Source of the DNA: Syntrophaceae bacterium UBA6087
Lineage (GTDB): Bacteria; Desulfobacterota; Desulfomonilia; UBA1062
Reading direction: 5' to 3'
Assembly (NCBI GenBank): GCA_002448235.1
Contig: DIXF01000017.1
Location: 1 to 64,000, forward strand
Length of the DNA: 64,000 nt
Shown: piece by piece, positions 32,645 through 41,349 of the stretch
Layout of the letters: every line of letters starts with the position of its first letter
Position numbering within the stretch: the stretch's first letter is position 1
Position numbers and translations under genes: made by a program
The notes under the pieces: generated by a model
The model's input: only the letters and a program-made list of their open reading frames with translations
The model's database searches: none
Told to the model about the DNA's origin: nothing

Positions 32645-34516
32645 ATGACGGTGGACAGGAACGGTTCCGTGTATGGGAAGCTGCAGAAGAAGCTCCGGCG
32701 AAGGTCTTTCCTGAAGTGGGCTGCCGGGGTCGTCGGCGGCGCGGCTCTCCTGATATGGGGTCTGCCTCCATGGGGAAGAAAGAAAGCCGTTCCTCCCTTC
32801 GTTCCTCTGAAAAGATCCTCCGGGGGCAGGGAAAAGCTCATCTTCGTCGCCATCGATGCCCTGCATCCGGGCTATCTCGAGCTCAACGCAAAAGGCCTCC
32901 CGGGAGGAAAAACCGGGGACTGGCTCATGCCCAATGTCCGCCGTTTCATCGATACATCCCTGTGGTATAAAGATGCCAAGGCGTTTCTCCCTGCCGCCAC
33001 GGATATGAATCACCTCAACGCCCTTGCAGGGACGTCCACGGCACAGACCGGGGTAATCGGCGTCTGGGCCCAGCCTACGGGCTGGGATGCGGACGGGAAC
33101 GTTATCATCAGGCATTCGCACCTCTCGCTTGCAAAGGATGACCAGGGCCGTCCCGTCGACACCCTGTTCCACGCATGGAAAAGAAAGTGGCCGGAATCGA
33201 AGACGCTGTTCATCACCGGCAAGGAATGGGTCGGGGAGATGTTCAGGGCAGGCAGCGGGCCCGCACCGGTCGATGTCCTGGTGACCGGTCCGAACCACCC
33301 GGATTATCTTGAGGAGCCTGAGCATGAAAGCCTGGCCGATCCGAAAACCGATGCGGATGGAGCGTGCGACCCCGAGTCGGGGCGCCTGGGGCTCTTTGCC
33401 GGCAGCATGCGCCTGAGCCCAAGCTGGACCAGGATGTACACCGGCCAGGGCGGGCTGCTTACCATGCAGATGGAGCATTTTGCAAAGCACTTCCCCCATG
33501 ACAGCTGGGTCGTTGATTCGACATTGGAGATTTTCAAACGTGAAGATCCCGACCTGGCATACATCATCCTGGCCCAGTGCGACGATGCAGGGCACTGCCT
33601 CGGCAACGCGGCCGACCCTTCGGAATTCGTAAACGCCGACCCGCCGCATACGGTCCCCGGGGATTGCGAAGACAAGCCCGAGTACCAGCTCGTGAGCAAG
33701 CGCAACAAGCTCCTCTTCAAGGAAGCCATCCTGGACGTGGTACGGGATGTGGACATCCAGTTCGGACGGCTCATGGACGGACTCGAAAAACAGGGAGCGT
33801 TAAGCCGTGCTCATGTTGTCCTCCTGAGCGATCACTGCGCGGTGAACCACTTGAGCGTTGCCGATTTCTCATCCACCGATGTCATGGGGCTCCTGGAAAG
33901 CTCCGGCCTCATCGGGAAAGACAATGTGTATGCGTTCAGCGTGAGCAGCTATGGCAACCTGTACTGGAGAGATAACAAAGGGCAGATACCTGCCGCAAAG
34001 ACGCTGCTCCTGGCTCACCGGACCCGGAATCCGGAGACCGGCGAGCTCGAATGCCCCTGGTGGGTCCTGGACCGGGACGACATGAAGAAGGGCATCGAAG
34101 GCGTGTGCCTTCCCGGAGAGCTTTACCACAGCTATTACATAGAAGCCGAAAAAGAAGAATCCATGATCTGGCCCGACCTCGTCATCCTGGGAAAGAACGG
34201 CTGGCAGATCCCTGCCTATAACGGCCATGTGCCCAATGTCGGCATCAAGGCCCCGAAGTGGTCTCCGCCCTGGAGGGTATACAACGGCGGCCACGGCTCG
34301 GTGGACACCCTGCCCATTGTGGCCGCCATATCGATACCGGAAGGCATGACAGGCATATCGGACACACCCGTCCGTATCGCAGACCTCGGGGTCACGGCAG
34401 CGTCGCTTTTCGGCCTCACTCTGAACAGCACTACCGTGGGCAAGGACTTGAGCCCGGACCTCATCGGAGCAAGACAGGAGAAGACTGCCTCAAAAACCAG
34501 GCGTCCGGGGACATAA
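32645..34516 (+). CDS. Tat-exported alkaline-phosphatase-superfamily enzyme
   Basis: The 623-residue protein opens with a twin-arginine signal (LRRRSFLKWAAGVVGGAALL). The remainder has the metal and nucleophile motifs of type-I phosphodiesterase/nucleotide pyrophosphatases: FVAIDALHPG, AGTSTAQTGVIGVW (Thr/Ser nucleophile region), ILAQCDDAGHCLG, VVLLSDHCAVNH and NGGHGSVD, supplying the Asp/His ligands. It should hydrolyse phosphomonoesters or diesters in the periplasm with two zinc ions; the folded-export signal fits a metalloenzyme. GGGGGGAGC precedes the ATG. It appears to be a lone gene with its own promoter. Confidence 0.85.
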   Translation: MTVDRNGSVYGKLQKKLRRRSFLKWAAGVVGGAALLIWGLPPWGRKKAVPPFVPLKRSSGGREKLIFVAIDALHPGYLELNAKGLPGGKTGDWLMPNVRRFIDTSLWYKDAKAFLPAATDMNHLNALAGTSTAQTGVIGVWAQPTGWDADGNVIIRHSHLSLAKDDQGRPVDTLFHAWKRKWPESKTLFITGKEWVGEMFRAGSGPAPVDVLVTGPNHPDYLEEPEHESLADPKTDADGACDPESGRLGLFAGSMRLSPSWTRMYTGQGGLLTMQMEHFAKHFPHDSWVVDSTLEIFKREDPDLAYIILAQCDDAGHCLGNAADPSEFVNADPPHTVPGDCEDKPEYQLVSKRNKLLFKEAILDVVRDVDIQFGRLMDGLEKQGALSRAHVVLLSDHCAVNHLSVADFSSTDVMGLLESSGLIGKDNVYAFSVSSYGNLYWRDNKGQIPAAKTLLLAHRTRNPETGELECPWWVLDRDDMKKGIEGVCLPGELYHSYYIEAEKEESMIWPDLVILGKNGWQIPAYNGHVPNVGIKAPKWSPPWRVYNGGHGSVDTLPIVAAISIPEGMTGISDTPVRIADLGVTAASLFGLTLNSTTVGKDLSPDLIGARQEKTASKTRRPGT

Positions 34517-34892
34517 GCAAGCTTTGCTTCCCATTCGCCGCCCGCTCGATACCCGATAGTTGAGATCTTCTTATACACCGATATTATTATGTACTATCAC
34601 TGCCGCACATCCTTAAAAGGTTTGTAATATTATTGAATTTTGGATCTCTCGGAGAAAAGATGGCAATCTTCCACCTATGAAATTCATACGTTTTATGATT
34701 AAATCCTTTTACGTTTTAAAATTATGAATACACTGTTTCAAACAGTTACCATGCCGGCAAATGCATTAATCTCAACGGGCGCATACGGGTCCGGGCGGTG
34801 TGCCTGCGGGGATATGCCGGCAGGATATTCGCCGGAAGCCCGGGGAGAAGTCTTTAAAGGGATGAGCGATAACCACTACAGGAGCTGACACC
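34517..34892. other. Gene-free stretch upstream of cysteine synthase
   Basis: About 376 bp that I cannot assign. The first 200 bp are AT-rich and the last 150 GC-rich, with GGGCGCATACGGGTCCGGGC near 34778. A 45-codon ORF (34751-34888) is present but has no sign of being a gene. No recognised T-box or SAM riboswitch motif seen. Confidence 0.4.
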
Positions 34893-35795
34893 ATGTATTC
34901 GAAAAATGTCCTTGATCAGATTGGAAACACACCGATTGTTTGCCTGAAGAACGTCCTCGACGCCAACATCTTCGCTAAGGCCGAACACCTGAATCCCGGC
35001 GGCAGCATTAAAGACCGGGTAGCCCTCTTCATGCTTGAGGAAGCAAAAAGGTCGGGCGAGCTCAAGGAAGGCTATACAATCGCCGAACCCACTTCCGGGA
35101 ACACCGGCATAGGCATGGCCCTGATTGGAGGCGTAATGGGCCACCATGTCATTGTCGTCATGCCCGAGAACATGAGCGAAGAGCGCAAAAAGATTATCAG
35201 GGCACTGGGTGCCGAGCTCATACTTACCCCGGCAAAAGAGAGTCTCGGAGGGTGCATACGCGTCATTCAGGATATCAAGAAAACCCGTGACGACGTATAT
35301 GTGCCCCAACAGTTCGAGAACCAGAACAACCCTCTTGCCCATTACCTCACCACCGGCCCCGAGATCTGGACCCAGCTGAACCACCATGTGGACATCTTCA
35401 TCTCCGGCCTGGGCAGCGGCGGAACGCTGCAAGGCGTCGGGAGATTCCTCAAGGAGCGGAATAAACATACCATCATCATCGCTGTCGAGCCCAAGAACGT
35501 CTCCGCACTCCTGGGACATGAACCGGGCCTCCATCGCATCGAGGGGATCGGAGACGGCTTTATCCCGCCGGTGCTCGATACCTCGATCGTTGACGAAGTA
35601 GTCGAGGTCTCCGATGATGATGCCATCAACACGAGCCGTCTCCTTGCAGCCAAGGCCGGGCTGCTGGTGGGCATATCGTCGGGAGCGAACGTCTGGGCAG
35701 GTATTCAAATGGCAGCCAAGTACGGCAAAGATAAAGTTATCGCAACGGTCCTGCCGGACCGCGCCGAGCGCTACTTCTCCACAAGTCTCATTTAA
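34893..35795 (+). CDS. cysK: Cysteine synthase (O-acetylserine sulfhydrylase)
   Basis: The 300-residue protein is a fold-II PLP enzyme: the Schiff-base Lys is in NPGGSIKDRVALFMLEEAKR, the PLP-phosphate loop in EPTSGNTGIGMALIG, and the later GLGSGGTLQGVGRFLKE and EGIGDGFIPPVL are the CysK hallmarks. It makes cysteine from O-acetylserine and sulfide. The size and motif PGGSIKDR fit CysK/CysM rather than CBS, which carries extra domains. GGAGCTGACACC lies before the ATG. Preceded by a long untranslated region of unknown role. Confidence 0.93.
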   Translation: MYSKNVLDQIGNTPIVCLKNVLDANIFAKAEHLNPGGSIKDRVALFMLEEAKRSGELKEGYTIAEPTSGNTGIGMALIGGVMGHHVIVVMPENMSEERKKIIRALGAELILTPAKESLGGCIRVIQDIKKTRDDVYVPQQFENQNNPLAHYLTTGPEIWTQLNHHVDIFISGLGSGGTLQGVGRFLKERNKHTIIIAVEPKNVSALLGHEPGLHRIEGIGDGFIPPVLDTSIVDEVVEVSDDDAINTSRLLAAKAGLLVGISSGANVWAGIQMAAKYGKDKVIATVLPDRAERYFSTSLI

Positions 35796-35971
35796 GGGTT
35801 GAGATCACCGGTCAAGCAGGGAACCGTTCTTGGTAAAGGCTTGCATGGGCCTTCTCATCCGGCAGTATGGGGTTTCCGTTATCTTATGCAGCCCGTTCTC
35901 GCCTGATCCGGCCAGGAATCTTTCGCCCGGATAAGGGTAAGGTCAGGACCGTCGGCCGCCGCTTGTCCTTG

Positions 35972-36634
35972 TCATACGATAACGGCCTTGGGAAAGACCA
36001 TCCGGAAACGGGGAATCCCGGCAACGAAGAGAATGCGTCCACGGGTAAAATCAGGGAAGAGCGACTGGTCGATGACCGCTTCCGCAAGCCGCGCACATGA
36101 CACGGCACCTCTCGCTTCGGGAGTGGTCATATACGTTTTGCCCCCGGAGAGATGGGCAAGGGTATGAAACCTCGGGGGGACGATACGGGTAGTGACGGGG
36201 ATGGCGAAAGGATAGGAACGGAAACACAGCTCGGCACAAAGGCGATCGTTCTTGCTTACGCGGATGCGGTCGGTATTTCCCTCTTCGATGACTTCAAACT
36301 CTGCGACCTCTTTAGGAATTCCCCAGTTGCTCTGCCCGTTGACGACACTCGCCATGGTCGAGACGTAGATCTTGGTGATGGAGAAATATTTCTTGCGGTC
36401 AAACGAGAACATGCCCGGGATGAAGAGAAGCTCCCGGTAAGGCCCCACATCGGAAGATTGGTAATCGACGTACATGATTGTGCCTATGCCGCCTGCGAAC
36501 GACCCGGACAGCTCTTCCGGCAGAAAACCTCTGTTTCTGACAAACTCGCGATCGAGCTTGACGAGGATGATATAGCCCTTTCCCTCCAGCGACCACGGTG
36601 CCGGGGCTCCGGCAACACTGTCTTCGTTCTTCAT
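35972..36634 (-). CDS. Acetoacetate decarboxylase-family protein
   Basis: The 220-residue protein matches the ADC fold: SSDVGPYRELLFIPGMFSF and NWGIPKEVAEFEVIEE are its conserved segments, and FRSYPFAIPVTTRIVPPRFH lies in the barrel core. Most ADC-family proteins outside clostridia are not proven acetoacetate decarboxylases, and the catalytic Lys (in ADC within a short Glu/Lys motif) is not clearly placed here. Possible small-molecule lyase or decarboxylase. The RND adaptor gene lies directly upstream on the same strand, 26 bp away, but the ribosome-binding site here is only AGAGAGCG. Confidence 0.75.
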   Translation of the reverse strand: MKNEDSVAGAPAPWSLEGKGYIILVKLDREFVRNRGFLPEELSGSFAGGIGTIMYVDYQSSDVGPYRELLFIPGMFSFDRKKYFSITKIYVSTMASVVNGQSNWGIPKEVAEFEVIEEGNTDRIRVSKNDRLCAELCFRSYPFAIPVTTRIVPPRFHTLAHLSGGKTYMTTPEARGAVSCARLAEAVIDQSLFPDFTRGRILFVAGIPRFRMVFPKAVIV

Positions 36635-36660
36635 TTCTCGCTCTCTTAAAGGGAATGGAA

Positions 36661-37875
36661 TCAGATTCTCTTCGGGACTACCTTCGCGCCTTTCTTCAGC
36701 TCGTCCGGGGGATTCAGGATGACGGTGTCGCCCGCGGAAAGGCCTTTGCGGATTTCCACTCTTTCCTTGTACTGCTCGCCGATGCTCACGCGTTTCTCCA
36801 CGGCATGGCCGCCCCTGACCAGGAAAACCGTGTGGCCGCCATCGGCTGCCACCAGGGCTTTCCGGTCCACCACGGTGATGGGCCTGGTCTCATCGGAAGA
36901 AAGCGGCCGGGTGAGAAACGCGATGTCCGCCGTCATCTCGGGACGGAGGCCGGGAGCGTGATCGATAAAAACGATCCTTACCATAGCGTTCTTTGCATCC
37001 TCGCCGGCGGGAGGCAGTATTGCCTCGACCTCGCCTCTGAGCGTTTTCTTCAGCGCCTCGATTGTGACGACGCAGGGATCGCCCGTCTTGATCGAATCGA
37101 TTTCGTACTCGGGCACTTCGCCCTCCACGCGGAGCGAGGAAAACTCGGCCAGGGAGATTATACCGGGAACGGTCTGCCCGGAAAGATCCAGCGGGGAAAC
37201 CGTGTCGCCGACATGCGCGATCTTTTTCAGAACGACCCCGTCCACAGGCGCCTTCACCTGCGTATAGCCCAATGCGACCTCAGCGCCGTGGAGCGCTGCG
37301 GTTTGCGCCTTGACCGTCGCCTCCGCCACATTCACCGCCGATTTCGCCTTGCGGAGGAGAGCGAGTGAGGATTGATAGCCGGATTCGGAAAGAGAGCCTT
37401 CCTGATACAGTTCCTTGCTGCGCTCGTGCTCGGTCCGGGCTTCACCGTATCCGATCGCGGCCTGCTCGAGATTCGCATGCGCGAGCCTGACATCGGCATC
37501 GAGCTTGTCTTTCAGAAGCTCTGCATCGGTGCTTTCCAGCCGGGCGACGACCTGGCCTTTTATAACCGGGTCGCCCTCTTTTACCAGGATCTCCACAACC
37601 TGGCCCATGGTTTTCGGCATAACGGCGATCACGTGGTCCGTGACCACATGGCCCGACGTCTTGAGGCGGGTATCGATCTGGAAGGGATATTCCCGGGTCA
37701 CCTTCGCAACGTCGACGGAAAATTCCCGTGTGAACCGACCGGCAAAAATGAAGATGACGAGCATTGCCGTAAGAGAGGCAAGGGCAACCCAGTCAAAGGG
37801 CCTGATTCTTCTTTTCTGCCCGGCATTGCCTGCCAGGTTATCAACGTTGCCTTTGGAAAGAACTTCGTACGCCAT
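36661..37875 (-). CDS. HlyD/RND-type periplasmic adaptor protein
   Basis: The 404-residue protein has an N-terminal TM anchor (VALASLTAMLVIFIFAGRF), a lipoyl-like half (VVTDHVIAVMPKTMGQVVEI and LEVQVKAPVDGVVLKKIAHV-like), an alpha-hairpin coiled coil with ANLEQAAIGYGEARTEHERS, and beta-barrel and membrane-proximal domains. It would link an inner-membrane pump to an outer-membrane channel. No RND, ABC or MFS pump and no TolC gene is adjacent, so the partner is unknown. The next gene on this strand, the ADC-like gene, starts 26 bp downstream. Confidence 0.85.
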   Translation of the reverse strand: MAYEVLSKGNVDNLAGNAGQKRRIRPFDWVALASLTAMLVIFIFAGRFTREFSVDVAKVTREYPFQIDTRLKTSGHVVTDHVIAVMPKTMGQVVEILVKEGDPVIKGQVVARLESTDAELLKDKLDADVRLAHANLEQAAIGYGEARTEHERSKELYQEGSLSESGYQSSLALLRKAKSAVNVAEATVKAQTAALHGAEVALGYTQVKAPVDGVVLKKIAHVGDTVSPLDLSGQTVPGIISLAEFSSLRVEGEVPEYEIDSIKTGDPCVVTIEALKKTLRGEVEAILPPAGEDAKNAMVRIVFIDHAPGLRPEMTADIAFLTRPLSSDETRPITVVDRKALVAADGGHTVFLVRGGHAVEKRVSIGEQYKERVEIRKGLSAGDTVILNPPDELKKGAKVVPKRI

Positions 37876-37973
37876 ACACCCAACCCTTGCATCTCATCTT
37901 GGAATCGCCCGAACAAGGACATGTCCGGAGCTACAATCCAAATCGGCATTCAAGAAGTGATTCTAAAGACTTT

Positions 37974-39506
37974 TCAAGAATATTCAAGCCTGTTCATGAC
38001 AAAAAACGGGGCATGGTTGGAGGTAAAGAAAGGCGGGTCTGCACGGAGTATTCGCGCCACGGCAGGGTGGCGCCTGAACTCCTTGTCGAGGAACTGCCGC
38101 ACGAGATTCCTCTCCCATCCTCTGGGATGGACGAATCCCTGGTACAGGGAAAGGTCGCCCTCCGAGAAATCATAGGTTTCCAGTGCTGCCGCCTCACTGC
38201 TTCCCCTCGGGAGATTGAAGACGGAGAGGTTCAGAAAACCGATGAAGCCGCTGTGTTCGGCGGTGAATTCAAGGGTTTTCCCGGCAGCGGCATAATCCTC
38301 GGCCGGAGTGCCGAAGAGGAGATACGCGTACACGGCTATGCCGGAGGCATGGAGCGCCCGGAGCGCATTGATTGACTCCTCAACCCTGATCCCCTTGCCC
38401 AGCTCGTCCAGCACCCCCTGGTCTCCGGACTCGATGCCCAGCTTGAGCATGACGCAGCCGGAGCGCTTGAGACGCGCACAGAAATCCGGGTCGGCCAGGC
38501 TGCGCGTCACCCGTGCGAAACCGTACCACGGCGTCGCCTGTTCCCGGTCCGCCATGCTTTTGAGAAGGGCGGGGCTCAAGGCATTGTCGCAGACATGAAC
38601 CAGGCCAGGAGAAGCGAGCGCGGAAAGCTGCCCGAAGTCCTTCAGGGCGCGGCCTGCAGGAAGGGGCGAATACGGGGTGCCTTCCGCCTTCTCGGGACAG
38701 AACGAGCACTTTGCCCAGTAGCATCCCGACGAGGTGCTGAAGGGCGCCACCTTCCGCGGCGACAGATAGGCATAGGGCAGAAAAGGAGAATAGTCGGGAA
38801 CAGGCTCGACGCCCGACCACCGCGCACCCGCCAGGCTCACGATGCGCTCCTCGCCCTTCCCCGCCACGAGCTCATCCACGAGGCCCGAGAACGGATTGCT
38901 CCATCCCTGCCCGTTGATCCACGAAGTGACGAGTCCTCCGCCCAGAACAATCTTCATCCCCGGGTGGAGCTTCCTCAAAAACCCGATCATGGCGAAGGCG
39001 GTCACGGCCTGGCTCAGGTAGTTGAGAGAAAAACCGACCACAGACGGCTCATCCTTGTCCAGGATCCCGAGGAGACGCCTGCCGAAGTATGGATAGAACA
39101 CGTTATTCTCATGCTCCAGGGCTGCCCTGACAAGGTCTTGGCTGCGCACCGGGGAGTACGCCTCCTGGGTATAGTTGTTGAGGCTGACGTGGGCGCCCGA
39201 TTTCCCCGACGTGAAGGAAAGGATGCGGTTGAGCCCGTTCACGGCCTGGGTATACCGGTCCATGTTGCTGAACGCCCGCCCGCTGGTCAGCGATGCAAGG
39301 CTGTCCTGAACATGGAGAAAGGCCCGCCTGGTCCAGGTGTCCGAAGCGTCGGCCCGGCCGTTTAAGAGATACAGCAGGCCCTCGATATTTGCATCCACCA
39401 CCATGAACGACCGGCCGTGCTCTCTCAACGCGCCTGCGAGCCTTGCCGGACCTGCAGGAGGCTCGGAGGGCTTCACGACCGGGGGGTGAATAAGCAGGAT
39501 ATCCAT
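37974..39506 (-). CDS. B12-binding-domain radical SAM protein
   Basis: The 510-residue protein starts MDILLIHPPVVKPSEPPAGP, the B12-binding-like N-terminal segment, and has a radical SAM cluster SSGCYWAKCSFCPEKAEG, the C-YWxx-C-xF-C pattern common in this subfamily. MLKLGIESGDQGVLDELGKG and the DYAAAGKTLEFTAEHSG segment are the later conserved elements. Members methylate or rearrange unactivated carbons in secondary-metabolite or lipid pathways, but many are uncharacterised. No product genes adjoin, so the substrate is unknown. Confidence 0.85.
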   Translation of the reverse strand: MDILLIHPPVVKPSEPPAGPARLAGALREHGRSFMVVDANIEGLLYLLNGRADASDTWTRRAFLHVQDSLASLTSGRAFSNMDRYTQAVNGLNRILSFTSGKSGAHVSLNNYTQEAYSPVRSQDLVRAALEHENNVFYPYFGRRLLGILDKDEPSVVGFSLNYLSQAVTAFAMIGFLRKLHPGMKIVLGGGLVTSWINGQGWSNPFSGLVDELVAGKGEERIVSLAGARWSGVEPVPDYSPFLPYAYLSPRKVAPFSTSSGCYWAKCSFCPEKAEGTPYSPLPAGRALKDFGQLSALASPGLVHVCDNALSPALLKSMADREQATPWYGFARVTRSLADPDFCARLKRSGCVMLKLGIESGDQGVLDELGKGIRVEESINALRALHASGIAVYAYLLFGTPAEDYAAAGKTLEFTAEHSGFIGFLNLSVFNLPRGSSEAAALETYDFSEGDLSLYQGFVHPRGWERNLVRQFLDKEFRRHPAVARILRADPPFFTSNHAPFFVMNRLEYS

Positions 39507-39628
39507 ATCCGCATTTGAAACAGGATAATGCCTCCGGTGTCAATCACTACCGGTTATATGGGAGTGGGATCAGCTTCGGTAAAGAGCGTCCGGGAAAGAA
39601 ATAAGACAAAGGGGTGCCGGCGAGCTGC

Positions 39629-40195
39629 CTATAAACCGGGCCTTTCGATGGAGCGGAAGAATACATAGACGCTGTCCGGGGTGCAGGGCGCTGTCTCGAC
39701 CAGATGTTTCACCGCTTCGAGATCACAAAACCCGCCGCCGGAGACCTCTTCCGGCTGCAGGGTGAAAGGGCCGTCCGCTACGCAGGAGAACACCCTGCCC
39801 CAGACTTTCTGGCCCGCATATTCGCCGTAGAAGTCGAAGAGGAATCTCAAGACCGCATCTTTCACCCCGATCTCCTCCTCCAGCTCGCGCCGGGCGGACG
39901 CCTCATACTCCTCTCCCGCGAGCACGACCCCGCCGGTGCAGAGGTCGTGGTAGCCGGGGAAGATGTCCTTGGTCAGGGTGCGCTCCTGGACGAAGAGCCT
40001 GCCGCGGGAGTCGAAGACAAGGATGTACGCGGCCCGGTGGATGAGGCCGTCTCTGCGCATGACCGCCCTTGGAGCGCTGCCGGTCACCACGTTGTTCCCG
40101 TCGACGATCGCCACCATCTCCTGAGGGCTGAACGCCGGGTTTACCGCCGCCGGCGGAGCCGTCTGCTGCCTGGTGCCTTTCGGGTCATCCGTCAT
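39629..40195 (-). CDS. NUDIX hydrolase (YfcD-like)
   Basis: The 188-residue protein contains a full NUDIX box: GGVVLAGEEYEASARRELEE then EIGVKD (G-x5-E-x7-REL-x-EE-x-G). The flanking FVQERTLTKDIFPGYHDLCT and VWGRVFSCVADGPFTLQPEE match the YfcD/IDI-like subfamily. It should hydrolyse a nucleotide-diphosphate-linked or other pyrophosphate substrate, unknown here. GGGAGAGCAGT lies before the ATG. The N-terminal 35 residues are Pro/Ala-rich and probably disordered. Confidence 0.88.
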   Translation of the reverse strand: MTDDPKGTRQQTAPPAAVNPAFSPQEMVAIVDGNNVVTGSAPRAVMRRDGLIHRAAYILVFDSRGRLFVQERTLTKDIFPGYHDLCTGGVVLAGEEYEASARRELEEEIGVKDAVLRFLFDFYGEYAGQKVWGRVFSCVADGPFTLQPEEVSGGGFCDLEAVKHLVETAPCTPDSVYVFFRSIERPGL

Positions 40196-40484
40196 ACTGC
40201 TCTCCCTTCTCTGATATAAGATGAATATACGAGAGCGGGCTTGTCCGCAATGATCGAGTCGGGCGGCGACTGCCCTTTTTGTCGTGAAAAGTACAAATGT
40301 GAACGCGGGCGGCTTTCCCTTGTCGATTCTTCCCTGCAGTTACGGGCACTTGTATCCGGCACGCTATTTGATACTGCCGGGGAGCCCTGTCAACGAAAGG
40401 GAGGGACGATCCCGACACGAGAAGGCAAGCGGCATGGGCATCGGGTGCTTCGCGCATCGGGAAGCGGGATCTCCTTTCCCTTAG

Positions 40485-40559
40485 AGAACCTACCTCCGGT
40501 AAAGGAGAGAGGGGCTTAGGGCTGCTCCTTTCTCCTTTACCTTCTGAAAAAAAGGTTCT
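40485..40559. repeat. Nested perfect inverted repeat between NUDIX and TetR genes
   Basis: Within the gene-free 40196-40614, GGTAAAGGAGA (40498-40508) and TCTCCTTTACC (40531-40541) form a perfect 11-bp stem. An outer pair AGAACCT (40485-40491) and AGGTTCT (40553-40559) frames it. Neither strand has a proper T-run after it, so it is not a standard terminator. It could be a small mobile repeat or a structured RNA. No other gene is convincing in this 419-bp gap. Confidence 0.5.
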
Positions 40560-40614
40560 TTCCCCTTGCGAAGATATTTGTCGCGGACAAAGGCACGCCT
40601 TAAGAAACGGCCTG

Positions 40615-41205
40615 TTACAGGATTTCGAGAATCCTCTGCTGGAAGCGGGCAAGCGTCTCTTTGAAATCGATCTCGTTTTCATCGAATATGGTGGAGAACA
40701 GGGCCATGCCCTCCCAGAAAGCGACCATGGCAATGCTCAGGATGGGAGCCGCCTCGCCGTCGGCGGACCCGTCAGAGATGTTGCCGGTCAGGGTCTGAAT
40801 CCACTCCTTATACGCCCCTTTGAGCTTCGCGCGGACGGCATCGTTGTAAAGGGCGATCTCCCAGATCTCGACAAAAATCTTCGAGAGGTTTTTGTCGAGC
40901 GTTATCTTCTGGTTTACGAAGACGAACATCTCTTTTACGAAATCCTTCCGCGACATCTGCTCCGTATTTTTGGCCGCAAGCATCTCCTGCACCTGTCCCT
41001 TGAAGTAATCGACCACGTAGTCGATGTAGTGCAGGAGGATGTCCTCCTTGCTCTTGAAGTAGTAATGGAGCACGCCGTGATTCACTTTTGCGATCCGCGA
41101 GATGTCCTTTATGGAAGTCTGCTGGAACGACTTCTCCAGCAGGCATTGGTCCAGCGCCTGGAGAATCTGCTTCTTCCGCTCTTCGCGTACGGATTTCCTT
41201 GCCAT
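40615..41205 (-). CDS. TetR-family transcriptional regulator
   Basis: I start at the ATG at 41205 (ATGAGGATGCTGACC upstream), giving about 196 residues. The N-terminal helix-turn-helix is SIKDISRIAKVNHGVLHYYF preceded by RKKQILQALDQCLLEKSFQQ, followed by KSKEDILLHYIDYVVDYFK and an all-helical ligand-binding domain. It lies just downstream of the two aminotransferase genes. A perfect 10-4-10 palindrome next to the ald promoter is the best candidate operator. It would then repress or control the amino-acid cluster in response to a small molecule. Confidence 0.88.
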   Translation of the reverse strand: MARKSVREERKKQILQALDQCLLEKSFQQTSIKDISRIAKVNHGVLHYYFKSKEDILLHYIDYVVDYFKGQVQEMLAAKNTEQMSRKDFVKEMFVFVNQKITLDKNLSKIFVEIWEIALYNDAVRAKLKGAYKEWIQTLTGNISDGSADGEAAPILSIAMVAFWEGMALFSTIFDENEIDFKETLARFQQRILEIL

Positions 41206-41349
41206 GGTCAGCATCCTCATGAGACTTTTTGGATAAGGCTGCACTATGACATATTCAGGGGCTTGAATCAACACCCCCGGCCGGCAGGCGTCTCCGCCGT
41301 CTTTCGCCTCCCGCGGGCATCTTGCGCCCGGATGAGAGCCTGACAGAGA

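Noticed and set aside
34751..34888. 45-codon frame just before cysK as a leader peptide
   Set aside because: No ribosome-binding site and no Cys or regulatory codon cluster; most likely chance.
40241..40519. 92-codon plus-strand frame with CPFCREKYKC
   Set aside because: No ribosome-binding site, no family similarity beyond the CxxC-like start, and it runs into the repeat at 40485.
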